The notes: generated from the letters alone by a model not told the origin. Shown: positions 51,007 to 63,262, counted from the first letter of the stretch. The stretch is 64,000 bases of DNA from Rhynochetos jubatus (GCA_027574665.1 CM050648.1:41821700-41885699), one strand, 5' to 3'. Program-made: numbers and translations.

Positions 51007-51591
51007 TGTGCTGGTTTGGGCTGGGATAGAGTTGACTTTCTTCATAGTGGCTAGTATGGGGCTGTGTTTTGGATTTGTGCTGAAAACAGTGTTGATGACA
51101 CAGAGATGTTTTCGTTACTGCTGAGCAGTGCTTACACAGGGTCAAGGCCTTTTCTGCTCCTCACCCCACCCCACCAGCAAGCAGTCTGGGGGTGCACAAG
51201 AAGTTAGGGGACACAGCTGGGACAGCTGACGCCAACTGACCAAAGGGATATTCCATACCACACGACATCATGCTCAGCCTATAAAGCTGGGGGAAGAAGG
51301 AGGAAAGGGGGGACATTCAGCATGAAGGTGTTTGTCCTCCCAAGCAATCATTACATGTGATGGAGCCCTGCTTTCCTGGAGATGGCTGAACACCTGCCTG
51401 ATGATGGGAAGTGGTGAATGAGTTCCTTGTTTTGCTTTGCTTGTGTGCATGGCTTTGGCTTTCCCTATTAAACTGTCTTAATCTCAACCCACAAGTTTTC
51501 TCACTGTTACTCTTGCAATTCTCTCCCCCATCCCACCGCGGAGGGAGTAAGCTGTGTGGGGCTAGTTGCTGGTTGGGGTTAAACCACGACA
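51007..51591 (+). mobile_element. Solo LTR of an avian ERVL-like endogenous retrovirus (plus strand)
   Basis: The element begins TGTGCTGGTTTGGGCTGGG and ends GGGGTTAAACCACGACA, giving the TG...CA ends of a retroviral LTR and matching a widespread bird LTR family. Inside, a TATA box (TATAAAG) lies at 51,280-51,286 and a probable polyadenylation signal (ATTAAA) at 51,467-51,472, in the expected order for plus-strand transcription. The length, about 585 bp, looks full. No internal retroviral sequence or partner LTR in the same orientation is present, so this is a solo LTR left by recombination. Flanking 5-mers (AGGGT left, AAAGT right) are only partly alike, so the target duplication has decayed or the boundaries are off by a base. 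Confidence 0.88.
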
Positions 51592-53882
51592 AAAGTACTG
51601 CCCTTGCAGGAATGAGACTGACTAGCTTGTTCAATGCAAGTGCTTTGTGATGCTTGGATGAGAAGTGTACAGATACAAAAAAACTGAGCAAAACCGTCCT
51701 GAATTTTAAAAGAAATCAAATTGTTCTTGATTCTTTTAAGGTAAGTTTGGCTTTGTCAATAGTAACAGGATTAACAAGGTCTGCAAGGCTTATCTTCAGT
51801 GTATTGATATTTATGGACTTACAGGTACATTCACACTGAAGCATACAATGCATCAAAGCATCAAAATAGGAGGTGGAGTGACCTTTCCTAAACATCCTTA
51901 CTGCACTGATATACTGCTCCTCTTCTGCATAATTAAATCAACGGGATGAAACTAAGTCAAGTAATAGGGGTGCCACCACTTACCTCATAGCCAGCTTAAT
52001 TTTGGGGAACAACCTAAGCACTTCATTATGTTAAAAGGTTTTCCTGAAAAGTACATCAGATGTTAGCTCAGTTTAATGTCACTGCTCACAGTCATGCATC
52101 TATCTATCATCTCCTTCATTTCTGACTGGTTTTCTTTATAACAAAGCAGTTACAAATCATTGTCTGTAATAGAATTAAAACGAATGATGCATAGCAACTA
52201 AAAAGATCAGTGCCATTAAAACTGGCAGACTGGAAAAATATTAACTGGAGTACATGGCATGCGGACAAGGAAAAGTAGTTTTGAACTTCATCGAGAATAC
52301 ATAATATGGCATCACTGTTGCTACATGAATTTGGACCAGCCAAGATATTGGCACTGTATTTCTAAAGGGTGACACTTTATGCTCCTTGGCCACAAAATGA
52401 TTCCTCATGGGACTGAGACAAGGGATCTTAATGCTTAGGTAGAGGCTAAGTAAGATTAGGCAAGGACGTTGCTCTGAGCAGGTGGGGAAAGGTGGAGCAC
52501 TGAAAATCTCTGCTGATTTCATGGGTTATTTTATCAGAGAGTTAAATGATGGTATTTCAGGGCCACTCAAGAAGCCCAGTTTGCCCAGCACATTAAATAA
52601 TTACTTGTAACCCTTTCCTCTTCTCAGAAAAGATGTAACAAAAATGAAGAGTAACCCGGAGGGTAAATATTAGCTTGGGTAATAATACCATGAGTTTCTT
52701 TCCTGTAACAACTGTAATAGCTTTCTATTTTAAGTAGATGTTAAAGAAGCAGTGATCCCTTAAAGCAGCAACTATTTAATACTTAGATCACTGCATTTCA
52801 GTCACTATTTCCCTGCAACTTTCATATGTCCTAATTTCTAACTCAGCTAACCGCACTAATCACAACTCAAAGAAAGTTAAGAGTTTCTTTTCACAAGATC
52901 AAGGGGACAGTACGTGATTAAAACTGAACCTCTGTCTTATGGTGGCCTCCTGGAAGTGAGTATCATATAGCCACATATAAATTAGCCATAAGTCTCTACA
53001 AAATTTAAGTGAAGAGTTTTACAGAATCACATTAACTCTGTGTTTGCAAAATGTATTTGAAAATACCAGACTCAGTTTGATTGTTTTTCTTTCAGAAAGA
53101 AAGTTCTCACCCTGTAAAAATACATGCACTACTCACTTCTCTCTGTGTGTCGGTGGACATTGCAAGATTCTGCACATTCATAATAGTAAGCTTGTGCAGA
53201 AGCTCCAAGTCATAATTTAATTAAATTTTTAACTGGAGATATTATTAAGAGGTAAAGTCACTACCTTTCTTTGAAATTCATATTTCTCCATACTACTTAT
53301 ATTTAATTTAGCATTTTATTGCAATATTTTATAAAATAAAACTAATTAATCCACATCTGATAAATTTCAAAGGTACTTATCCTTAAAACAATTAAAACTT
53401 ACATCTCTCTCTGTTATTCTCAACTCATTTTGCTGAGTATTTGCAATGTCTCACATTACAGCTCCCTTTTTTGAACAGATATACAATAATAAAATTACTG
53501 TATTGTAATGCAAAATATTCTTATAAATAATACCTAAGCCACCGATACTAAATAAATTTACACTGCATTGCCCTGCCTTTTCATTTTTCTCTTCATTAGC
53601 TTAAAAACTCTGCTAATCCATAAACGGTCTCCCTGTCTAGTTTTCAATTAGCATTCTGTTGCGTAACTTTTTGATGGAAAGGTCTGGAAGCACAAGAGAT
53701 AATATATGCTGCTTTGAATGTTACCAGAGAAGGCAGACAGCTTATGGGAGAAAGGAAGATTTTGACTCAAAACACTGAGAATTACAAGCAATCAGTGGAG
53801 TTCTTCACAGTTAAGCAGCCAAACAAGGCCAACCTTGTTTGGTTGCTTCCCACCTTGGATTCCAAACATTGGGTTATCTCCA
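51592..53882. other. Intergenic, no gene recognised
   Basis: AT-rich sequence between two LTRs of different families and opposite orientation, so it is not retroviral interior. No recognisable frame. The hairpin at 53,813-53,848 lies at its right end. Confidence 0.65.
53813..53848. repeat. 16-bp-stem hairpin
   Basis: Arms at 53,813-53,828 and 53,833-53,848 pair over 16 positions with a 4-base loop (CCAA). All pairs are Watson-Crick except one G opposite T at 53,818/53,843. There is no T run typical of a terminator. It ends 34 bp before the adjacent LTR and lies outside it. Confidence 0.95.
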
Positions 53883-54903
53883 TGTCGTGGGCTGACCCTG
53901 GCTGGAGACCAGGTGCCCATCAAAGCTGCTCCATCACTTCCCTCCTCAGCTGGGCAGGGGAGAGGAAATACAAGGAAAGGCTCCTGGGTGGAGATAGGGA
54001 CAGAGAGGGATCGTTCACCCCTTACTCTCATGGGCAAAACAGACACAGCTTGGGGAAAATTAATTTTATTTAGTACCAATAAAACCAGAGTAGAGTAATG
54101 AGAAGTAAAAACTAAATCTAAAAATCACCTTCCCCCCATCCCTCCCTTCTTCCTGGCCTCAACTTCATTCCTGAATTCTCTATCTCCTCCACCAAGTGGT
54201 GTAGGAGGACAGGGAATGGGGGTTGCGGTCAGTCCACCACACATGGTCTCTGCTGCTCCCTCCTCCTCAGTGGAGGACTCCTCACACTCTGCTCCTGCTC
54301 CAGCCTGGGGTCCCTCCCACGGGAGACAGTCCTCCACCAACTTTTTGAATGTGCGTCCTTCCCACAGGCTACAGTTCTTCATGAACTGCTCCACTATGGG
54401 TCCCTCTCATGGGGTGCAGTCCTTCAGGAGCAGCCTGCTCCAGCATGGGCTTCCCATGGGACCACGACCTCCTTCGGGCATCTCCCTGCTCCAGTGTGGG
54501 ATCCTCCCTGGGATGCAGCAGGGTCTCTGCTGCCCTGTGACCCTCCATGGCTGCAGGGGCACAGCCGGCCTCACCATAGGCTGCACCACGGGCTGCCGGG
54601 GAATCTCCACTCCAGCAGCTGGAGCACTTCCTCCTTTTCCACTGTCTGCAGAGTTATTTCTCTCACATCTCATTCTCTCTCTCTGTGCTGCAGTTGCCCA
54701 TGTCTTTTCCCCCTTCTCAAACACGTTACCCCAGAGGCACTACCACCATCACTGATGGGCACAGCCTTGGCCAGCGGTGGGTCTGTCTTGGAGCCGGCTG
54801 GCATCGGCTCCGTGGGACACAGGGGAGACTTCTGGCAGCTTCGCACAGAAGCCACCCCTGTAGCCACATTGCTACCAAAGCGTTGCTATGCAAACCCAAT
54901 ACA
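53883..54903 (-). mobile_element. Solo LTR of a second avian endogenous retrovirus family (minus strand)
   Basis: On the minus strand the element begins TGTATTGGGTTTGCATAGC and ends ...CCCACGACA, again TG...CA. Its length is about 1,021 bp. The flanking 5-mers are CTCCA (53,878-53,882) and CCCCA (54,904-54,908), a 5-bp target-site duplication with one mismatch. A minus-strand AATAAA lies at 54,065-54,070, near the 3' end of the LTR. The central part (about 54,290-54,560) consists of degenerate repeats of a CTCCA...GGG...CCCATGGG-type unit, which creates long GC-rich open frames on both strands (for example 54,216-54,755 plus, 54,724-54,407 minus) with no retroviral protein content. No gag, pol or env sequence was found next to it. 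Confidence 0.88.
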
Positions 54904-57900
54904 CCCCACACAGAGCACATTTTTATTTAAATGGATTGGTAATATTTTCTCAGACTCAAGTACACATTCAGACTATACAAAAAAGAGCAACCACTTATCC
55001 CCACCAAAGCAGCTTTCAACGGCCCATTACAAAGGATAACACAAACATGGATATCAGAGCAAACCTTATGGTGGGTGGAAGATATTCACCATAATACAAA
55101 GGAACAGGCAAAGACTGAAAAACATGATGTGCCTCATACTTTCTCCCGTCTCTGTTTTCTGTTGCTACAGCTCCATTCTTCATCAGAGCTAATCAGAGAA
55201 GATGTTCATTTGGCCACAGCCCACTACAAGCAAAGACAGGGAGCTCCAGCTTGGATGTAGAGAACCTGGAGGCCATCAAACATCCAGAAGATGAGTCTCT
55301 AGACAAGATAAAGCAGAATTCACTGCAACTGTATCTGACAGCACACCTCCACAAACACTTCCTTTTGAAAAACTTGGAAATTTCATCAGTGAAGTACTTC
55401 GTGTGATATTTTTCCTCCTGAGCTCTGAGTTCTACATTTATAGTTAGTTTACTGACTCATAGTCATGGTTTACTAATTTACAGTTAGTTTAACTTACATC
55501 CTTTCAGTTGGTTTACAAGCATGCAAGTTGTGTTGGGCACCCCACTTGCAACCCTGTTCCTGGGTTTGTACACAGTTTTGACAGAAGAACTGGAAGCTCA
55601 GCTGCTGAGAGCTTTCTCCATCATTGTCCTAAGAAAAAAGAGAAATATACTATGGATTAAAAAAACCCTCAACATCTCAGACGTATTTAGAAAGCAACCA
55701 GCCCGTATACTCTGTCAGTGATGAAACCTGATGTGAGTCCCCTGGGGTCCCCTCCACCACCTGTAGGTATTCCTGTACATTTCTGCATTGCCTAAGCAGG
55801 GGTGAAAACAATGGGTTAAGGCTCAAAATTACAGTCAGCTTTTACTTTATATACTCCATCTTCAAAGGGAAGCAAAGCAGCTGTGTGACAACATGCAGCT
55901 CTGTCCCCAAGTGCAGAAGCCAAGAGCTGAGCAACCAGACTGGTGACAGCAGTCCCCCTTGTCCAAAAGCACTTGGACCTCCTTGAAAGTTGGAAAACAG
56001 CCATACAGAAAGCTCCACCAACTTCTGTCATCATTCGCTTGGTACGTACATTGCATCCAATCTTAGCACAAAGTAGACACCAAACCAATCCTAAATATTC
56101 TGGAAATTGCAGGCTAGTTTAATCATAAAAAACCAAGATGATTAGACAAATGAGTCACTTTATTTATTGCCACAAGAAAACAGCAGAGCACTTTCATCAA
56201 CTTCATAGCACAGAAACTTTTCTGCTGTGTTTTGAAAGCATAGTCCTCGTTTCAGTAAATGATTTATCTCTAGTCATCGTGTCCCATGATAAAACTCCAC
56301 CTAATCCAGAAGATCTGGGTGAGGTGACAAGGCTGAGTGGGATGCTCTCGGAACCAGGTGGAGCATCTGCCTCAGCCACTGACCAGCACCACTGCCTGCA
56401 GGGAAGCAGGGAATACACACTAGGCAACAACAGAAAAGTCAGTGGAAGATAATCAGCTTGAGGAAGGTTTTATGACATAAACTAGCCTAATCTCACAAAA
56501 ACTTCACAATTGTGACTATCCCCATTCTACCTCATCCTAGACTCAATTTTTCTTTTCTGAGTTATTTGCTCACAGTACTCATTCTCTATACTCAGTGCTG
56601 ATGCACTTGAAATACAACTTATTTCTGCTTAAAATATATTAGTATTTTAGTACTGTGAGATTTGCATTATTTTATATTCTATGTGGTTTTTTCTGAAATC
56701 CTAGCACAGACCAATCTATTTACCTTAGATGTGTCTGAACACATCAGCTGATTAAACCCTAGGGTATCAGTGTAGACAAAGGGCACCCCAAAGGTAGTCC
56801 AAGTCTCTAAACTGAAATTCTAAAATATATGATATTTTAATCCTTTCCTTGAGTTATAAATACTATACCTGATGCTTTGAATTAACTCAGTCAAAGGCTA
56901 TGAAATAGCATCAATTGCTCTGTCTAGCAAACTGCTGCCAAGCCAGGTATTATCCGGTCATAACTGATAGCATTTACATTTCATTAGGAGGAAATGGTGA
57001 ATTTGTCACTTTGAGGTGACAGAGAAAGCTTTTGGCAGAACTAGAAAAGACAAGACAGCATTGGTTAGCTGTGTGACAACATCATTCTGACCACTGTCAT
57101 ATTCAAAATAAACTTTGTATTATACCTCCGCTTTAACCGCAGTTGCCACCCTTATCTTACAAGCTTTCAAACTGACAAAGGAAAAGCTAGGTATTGTGAC
57201 AGCATGGCCATGAAACAACCAAAAGATGAGATGTACGGAAAAGGAGTCAACCACAAGACAATCTCTCCCAATACATGTATGTCATCCCAAAATAATCAAA
57301 ACATCTTACCACATCTGTCGTTTTCCTCTACTATGCACTGTCACTGCACCTACATTTTCACTCAACATGAGAACTCTTCTGCTTCCAAAATCATTCACGA
57401 TCTTCTCAGCTTCTGCATCAATTCAATCTTCAGGTCAAACCCGGGCCCCAGTCAAATTCACTGCTTCAACTTTCGTGAAATATTTTTGCCAGTTCTGTAC
57501 AGGAAAAGCAATAAGGGCTCAGCTGGCTGAGAACGTTTTTTAGTTTCTGGAGTGTTCAATTATGCAGCAGGAGAAATGAAATTACTTTCAAGTACAAAGC
57601 AACAGCTTTAAGAAAAGGAATGCAGACCAGTAAACTGAGGGAAAGGTCAGAATTCAGCTTCCAGGTTTTTTAATAGAAATGCAAAGCACAAGGAGTACAA
57701 ACAATGGCCACTGGCACAGGTCAAATATGTGTAAAATGAAGGAATGTGATGATAATGTTTCTTATTTCATTTTCAAAAGCTCTTAGAATGTTATCTTATG
57801 TCAGCATCTTCTTCCCTGTCCTAGCTAGACAGCTTGATTAATTAAACCTCCACTTTTTCTTCCTAGGGAAAACACTTTCTGGAACATAACTGAAGTCCCA

Positions 57901-60900
57901 GTTCACGTAAAGCAACTGAAAACCATGTACACTGAGAGAAAAACAGCGGACCTTTTGCATGGTGCTTGTGCAAACCCTCTGCTTTATGTACCTTTCCCAC
58001 TCCATTTTTTGCATGACCATCATCTGTACAGTATTTGCAAATCCGCAGGGAATACAACTGTGGCTGTAGCTAATCTAGAGTGAACTCTACCGTAAATGAG
58101 CATAAAAAAGTTGCTTTTGCAGCTGAGGAATTTAGCCCACCATTAGACCAAGGTTTGTTGTAAGAGCACAAGAGGCTCCATGCCGCTCGCACACAGGCTA
58201 CGGATGACAGAGGTCGCGCTCGGGCCACGGTGTGAGCGGAAAGGTGAGAGCTCGGTTCTTGGCCGTAAAACACTCCATGTTGGGCTGCTGGAAATCACAG
58301 CAACCACCAACACCACTATAAATTGTGTTTCTGAACTGCCCGAAATATTGGAGTTTCAAGTCACCTCTGCCTGCCCTGTAGCACCAAGCTGTGCCCTCCA
58401 AGGAGCCCAACAAGGAATCCAGCCAGCCTTTACCCTCTCTGCATGTAATGTGTCCGTCTCTCCTTATAGCTCCGGTCTGCAAAAACAACTTGCTTTGAGT
58501 GTTGTGCTAAAGTGTGAACACAGCACTCCCCAGCTGGGCAATAAAATACTAGCAATGAAAATGTGATGCTGGAACTGGGGAAAAAGCTCCAAAATCCTGC
58601 TGGATGAATGTGAATAATGGGAAAATAGTTGAAGCTTTCGCTCCAGATATATTATTTAGACTCTGCTTGTTTGTTTTTCTTAATATGACTGAAACGATCA
58701 AAATCTCTCATTTACAATTTTCAGCTAATCCTTCCACATATGCAATAGACACAGCAATCCTTTTCATAGATGGAATCTAATACTTCCTTTGTAATTCATG
58801 GATGAGTTTTCTTAATTAAAAAAATGAGGATAAATCGCTCCACTCATGTGGAGTAGTTATTGTCTTAAATAATAATTACTGTGCCTGGATTCCATCACAA
58901 TGTATTTTGCTACCGAGCACCCTGTTTTCTTCTTACTTTATTGGAAATACCCCTCCCATGGTCTCTGTGGAAATGAGCAACATAATGCTTTTACAACGAA
59001 CACAGATTTTGTACAGTTTGTCCTACTTACTCTGCAGCACCTTCTATTTACTGCAGTTCAGGCCTGATCTCAGAAATCTTTGAGTGCACATCTTCGTGTG
59101 CCTGTGGGAAACAGAGAAGCACGCAATAAAGCCCATCTCCATGTATCTCCACAGAACACTATAAACTTCTTCGCTTCGTTCTTGTCTAATACAATCTAAG
59201 GTAAACAAATGCACCAAAACTTGTATTTGTTGTATGCTTATATCGAACGCACGTCACACTCTTTATTTCACTCAGAGAAAGTAGCGTGAAACCTCCTGCA
59301 CCCTCAGAAGGCTGCATGGCATCAGCCATAAGGCAGGGACAGTAGCTCTCAGTGCTCTTGCAGTGAAAACATCTCCTTATCCCCAGTAGATCAGCTCGTG
59401 GTATTGCCTTCTAAAAAAGGTGTCATTTGTTCACGGGCAAAAATATCATTAAGAAGACTCAGTTTTGTCTGAGATGAAAAGTTCAGCATTCCAGTTCTTC
59501 ACGCAGGATTGTCTTCAGCAGCTGTGAGCAGAAGCGTCTATATCACCAGTATCTTCCTTACTTCTTCACCTCCCAAATGATACACCTAGGTGTATATTAA
59601 TGGCAACACAGAGATATGGGAAGCACTAGAACATCTCTGCCCTGCAAAGTTATACAACTGGGGCAATGCCATACCCACCGTACATGGAGTATCTCTCCGT
59701 ATAGTTCTGCTCTGCTTACCTTAGACTTAGTTTAAAGATATTTAAAAAGCAGCAATGCATACCTTGTATCTATAGATGAGTAACTCATGCCTCTACATCA
59801 CTTTGATGAGGAGTTTGGTATAGGAGATTTGACCCTTGCCTTCCTTGGCCCTGATATCAGTTATATATGCTCCCATTAAAAAATTAAGCCCATTTAGGCT
59901 GAGTTAGATGAAACCTGACTGTTTGGACTTAAGAAAAGCTGTGACCTTTTGCACTAAGCTGAAGAAAATAATCAACATGCTTTTTTACAGTCCCTGTTCC
60001 TCATTTCAATTCTGTCAAAAAGGCTCTGTGTTGTGAGAAGGGTTGCTTGGGGTGCTATCAGCATGTTTATTTCATATTTCAGTAAATCCATCTTCATTTA
60101 TCAATTTTCTAACAGCCCGATTACCATGATGAGTATAGCTTGGAAAGGAAAGCTGGTCCTGCAGTAAAGATGCTGTTGTGAAATACAAGAGAGATTTAGT
60201 TTCTAACTCAGCTGCCCACTTTTGGCAAGACTTTGAAAAGTCATTCAAACTGTGTTCTTGATCAGTAAAACGAAAATGAATTCATCTTGGCTGCACCTTC
60301 TTCTAGCATAAGTCTGGGAATCTGGACAAGCTGTGGGTCAAGAGGGCCCTTGGGGCTGCAAGCACTCCTGTAATACAAACAGGTTTCTTTTGGCTGGTAT
60401 ATTTTGGTGACAGATAAAAAGCAGTTGGTGTCTGTGCTAATTCTGGATTATATAAATACCAAGGTTTTTATCAACACCAGAACATTTTTGTTATAACGTT
60501 AGTAGGGAGCAACACGTTATCATCTCTACTGCTGTGAAAAGTGGTCTCTTTCTTTTTATTTCTCTGTTTCTCAGTCCTCCATTGATGGAGAAATATTATC
60601 CTCCACTTCCACACCAAGTAATTTTCCTTATGTAGCTTTTGCTTTGTAGTATTTCGTCAAAGTTTTCCAAAAACTCCTGTTTTCATCCTCTCTCTGCAAG
60701 GAATACTTTCCCCTTACAAAACTGAACTTGGACTAGGAATCACAGAGCTTTCATCTGCTGACACTGGGAAAAGTGAGCTCTTCAAGAAATATTTTCTTAA
60801 TTACTCCTCCTTTGTATTGCTGCTCATTCTTTGTGAATATTAGCATCTTTCAGGAGGAAGGAGGCACTGCTACACCTAGTGGGAACAGGATAAAAAGAGA

Positions 60901-62899
60901 GTCTCGCTGGGGCTTTCTTCCCACGCCCTACCCTGCCAGATCCTAGGGACCCACATAAAACCTTCACAAGGATGCAGGATGAGGACCAGCCACAGAGAGG
61001 AACCAGGCAAAGACTCAAATGCCAGAGGACATGGAGAAGCAGATGAATCAAAGAGTCAGGGATATCTGTAGCACTTCCAACAGCCACTTCCAACAGCACT
61101 TCTGCCCAGTGCTGCCTGTCCACGGGTACTTCTCTCCCTCTCTTACGATGTCCTTGCACTGGTGCATTTCACACACAAACTATTCCCATCTTTTCCTCTT
61201 CCCCACCAGCAGTCTTAAGACGTATTCACTGTGAAATAACCCTCCCCATTAGTCCTTTTCTACACAGACTAGATGCTTTTTGTTTGGTCCTTTTATATGC
61301 TTCACTCTTACTTCATCCTTCATCTTTTGCTGTTACAGCCTGCATTTTATCTACAGAGACTATCTGCATCTCTGTACACAGTGAGATTCTGACACTGGCT
61401 GACTTTTATCCTGACCGGATTAAACACGATAACTGACATTAAGCAGAGCAATGAAGGACAAGGCAGACTGAGTAGCTGAGTGGGCAGGCTGAGCATGGAC
61501 ACCCGTGTGCAGAACAATTAAAGCAGGAGTCAGGCAGCCCAGGGACATGGGATGTATGCTGCAAGAGGAATAATCAGGAGCCTACTGGGCTATCTGTCCC
61601 ATCACGATGTGCTGACTATTGGAGTGCAAGCCAATAAGTGATGGCAGAGCTGAGGGTCAGTAATTGACCCAGAGGACTAATCTGATGAAGTCCATCATAA
61701 AAAAGCTCTGCTTGTAGAAAGCATCCTTACAGCAAAAGAGGCATCAAATGTGTCACCTCTGGAGTTAGTCAGTGCTTCCCTAACCATCTTAGGAACAAAC
61801 TTTATAGCATTCCTCGTGATTCAGTGGCATGCCAATTTGCTCATTGCTCCAAACGCAGATCCCTTACATGCTAACATAACCCACTGGGATGATTTTTAAA
61901 ATGCCTATCTCTTCTCTTGAGGGTTCACTTACAAAGTTGGCTGATAGTAGTACGTAAACGTAGAGCCCAATTCTCATCTCACATACACTGATTATACGCA
62001 AGAGCTGTGTCTTTGGCTTGAATGGATGTATTTCTGACAATCCAGACATTCATTTCAGAGGCCTTAATCTGAGTCAGATAGCTGATGTAAAGACTAACTG
62101 GTGGCAGAAGGCGCAATTTCCATGCAGTAATAGTACTAGATTTTGTGTTAGTTCTGGAGGATAAAGACCTGGCTGTACCTCAGTTACCAGGCAAGTGTGT
62201 GGTATCAATGTACTGCAGCATTAGGAAAGGCAAATGAGATCTGAGGAGGTACAAATTGAGGTGTCTTCCTCCTCCAGGGGAGATAATTATCCATTAATGC
62301 CCTAATGAAATTTCAAACGACATACCATGTACTGTTCCCATCACTCATGCCCAGAAATTATGAACTCCAAGCATAGCAACTGCGGAGTAGAACATGCAAA
62401 GGGCCTATCTCAGACAGAGAGCTGAAGAGCAGAGCTTGTTCACTTCAGCAAAATGAGAACTAGGGAGAATAATCCCACCCCAGAAACACACCAGGAAGGG
62501 AAAAAAATGCCCTTTAAACTGAAGAACAATGCTGAAAGAAGATCAAATAAATCTAAACCAGCTAGAAACAATTTGGGGCTGGAACAGAAGGTGACTTCTG
62601 AGAGGCAAAGAAACGCAGCTTAGCACGGTGGGGACATAGCCCTCTACAAACAAGAGGTGTCAGGGATCAGCATCATCGCCCTACGCCAGTTCCCCAGGAT
62701 GTCAAAGGGAGCAGAGCAGCGAGCTGCCCGAGCTGCTGGGGTTCGGAACCTTGCAGAAGGGCTCGGGGTTCCGCCTCTATCTGGTTCCTTCCCATTTGTG
62801 TTTTCCTGGTCATCAAAATGGTGAAAGTAAGGCAAATCTATCCATACTTGCGAAATTCCAATATTTTCAAACCAAAACCCACGTCCTGTCGCTCCCTCT
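54904..62899. other. Intergenic 5' flank of the promoter, no gene recognised
   Basis: Mostly AT-rich, unique-looking sequence without recognised repeats or domain-bearing frames. Being the last 8 kb before a CpG-island promoter, it is a plausible place for proximal regulatory elements, but none can be assigned without alignment to other species. Confidence 0.6.
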
Positions 62900-62971
62900 A
62901 GTAAAACCTGCTTCCCCCAGACCCAACCCCGGTCCCCAGCGCCCGGGGCTGCCGCCAGCCCCCGGGGCACA

Positions 62972-62997
62972 CCCCCCCCCCCCCCCCCCCCCCCCCC
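62972..62997. repeat. 26-base poly(C) tract
   Basis: Uninterrupted C run. On the minus strand it is a G run able to form a G-quadruplex. Its length is likely unstable in sequencing and assembly. Confidence 0.95.
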
Positions 62998-63166
62998 ATC
63001 TTCTTCCCCCCTCCACCACCCCGCTGCGTGAATCACGCCGATGCCTCATCCCAGTCCGCCCCCGGTGAAAACCTGCCCCCGGTAACTTTCCTGGTGCCGG
63101 TCCTCCGCTCCCCCCGACAGCAGGAGCACACACCACCACCACCACCCCACCCCCCAATCCCAAATC

Positions 63167-63185
63167 CCGTCAGAGTGACTGACGG
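63167..63185. promoter_or_regulatory. Inverted repeat CCGTCAG / CTGACGG upstream of the CRE pair
   Basis: Two perfect 7-bp inverted arms (63,167-63,173 and 63,179-63,185) are separated by AGTGA. Each arm carries a TGAC/GTCA half-site of the kind bound by CREB/ATF or AP-1 family factors. It sits about 37 bp upstream of the ENKCRE-1-like element. Function is inferred only from the motif and position. Confidence 0.45.
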
Positions 63186-63198
63186 AGGGGCAGCGACG

Positions 63199-63220
63199 CC
63201 GGGGGGGTGGGGGGGGAGGG
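63199..63220 (+). promoter_or_regulatory. G-rich tract directly upstream of the CRE pair
   Basis: Runs of seven and eight G separated by one T, then AGGG, immediately before the ENKCRE-like elements. It is a candidate G-quadruplex or Sp1/KLF-type site. Confidence 0.5.
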
Positions 63221-63221
63221 A

Positions 63222-63228
63222 TGTCGTA
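63222..63228 (+). promoter_or_regulatory. ENKCRE-1-like element (TGTCGTA)
   Basis: Lies 5 bp upstream of a perfect ENKCRE-2. In mammals the corresponding element of the PENK enhancer is TGGCGTA, so this copy differs at one base (G to T at the third position). In the family literature the two elements act together in cAMP- and phorbol-ester-inducible transcription. The spacing of 5 bp is the same as I recall for mammals. Confidence 0.72.
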
Positions 63229-63233
63229 GGTGC

Positions 63234-63240
63234 TGCGTCA
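63234..63240 (+). promoter_or_regulatory. ENKCRE-2 element (TGCGTCA)
   Basis: Identical to the mammalian PENK ENKCRE-2 core, which binds CREB/ATF and AP-1 proteins and is the main inducible element. It lies 53 bases upstream of the TATA box, close to the mammalian distance. The following block (AGCCCGACGGCGATTGGGG) also resembles the mammalian sequence between ENKCRE-2 and the TATA box. Confidence 0.8.
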
Positions 63241-63257
63241 GCGGGAGCCCGACGGCG

Positions 63258-63262
63258 ATTGG
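63258..63262 (-). promoter_or_regulatory. Inverted CCAAT box (ATTGG)
   Basis: ATTGG within GGCGATTGGGG, between ENKCRE-2 and the TATA box. It is a candidate NF-Y or NF1-type site, at a place where the mammalian PENK promoter also has GCGATTGG. Confidence 0.6.

Noticed and set aside
51007..54903. The two LTRs as the ends of one endogenous provirus
   Set aside because: They are of different lengths and sequence families and in opposite orientation, and the 2.3 kb between them shows no retroviral genes.
54216..55039. Two overlapping ~180-codon plus-strand frames
   Set aside because: They lie in, or start in, the minus-strand LTR; the open frames come from its GC-rich internal repeats, not from a gene.
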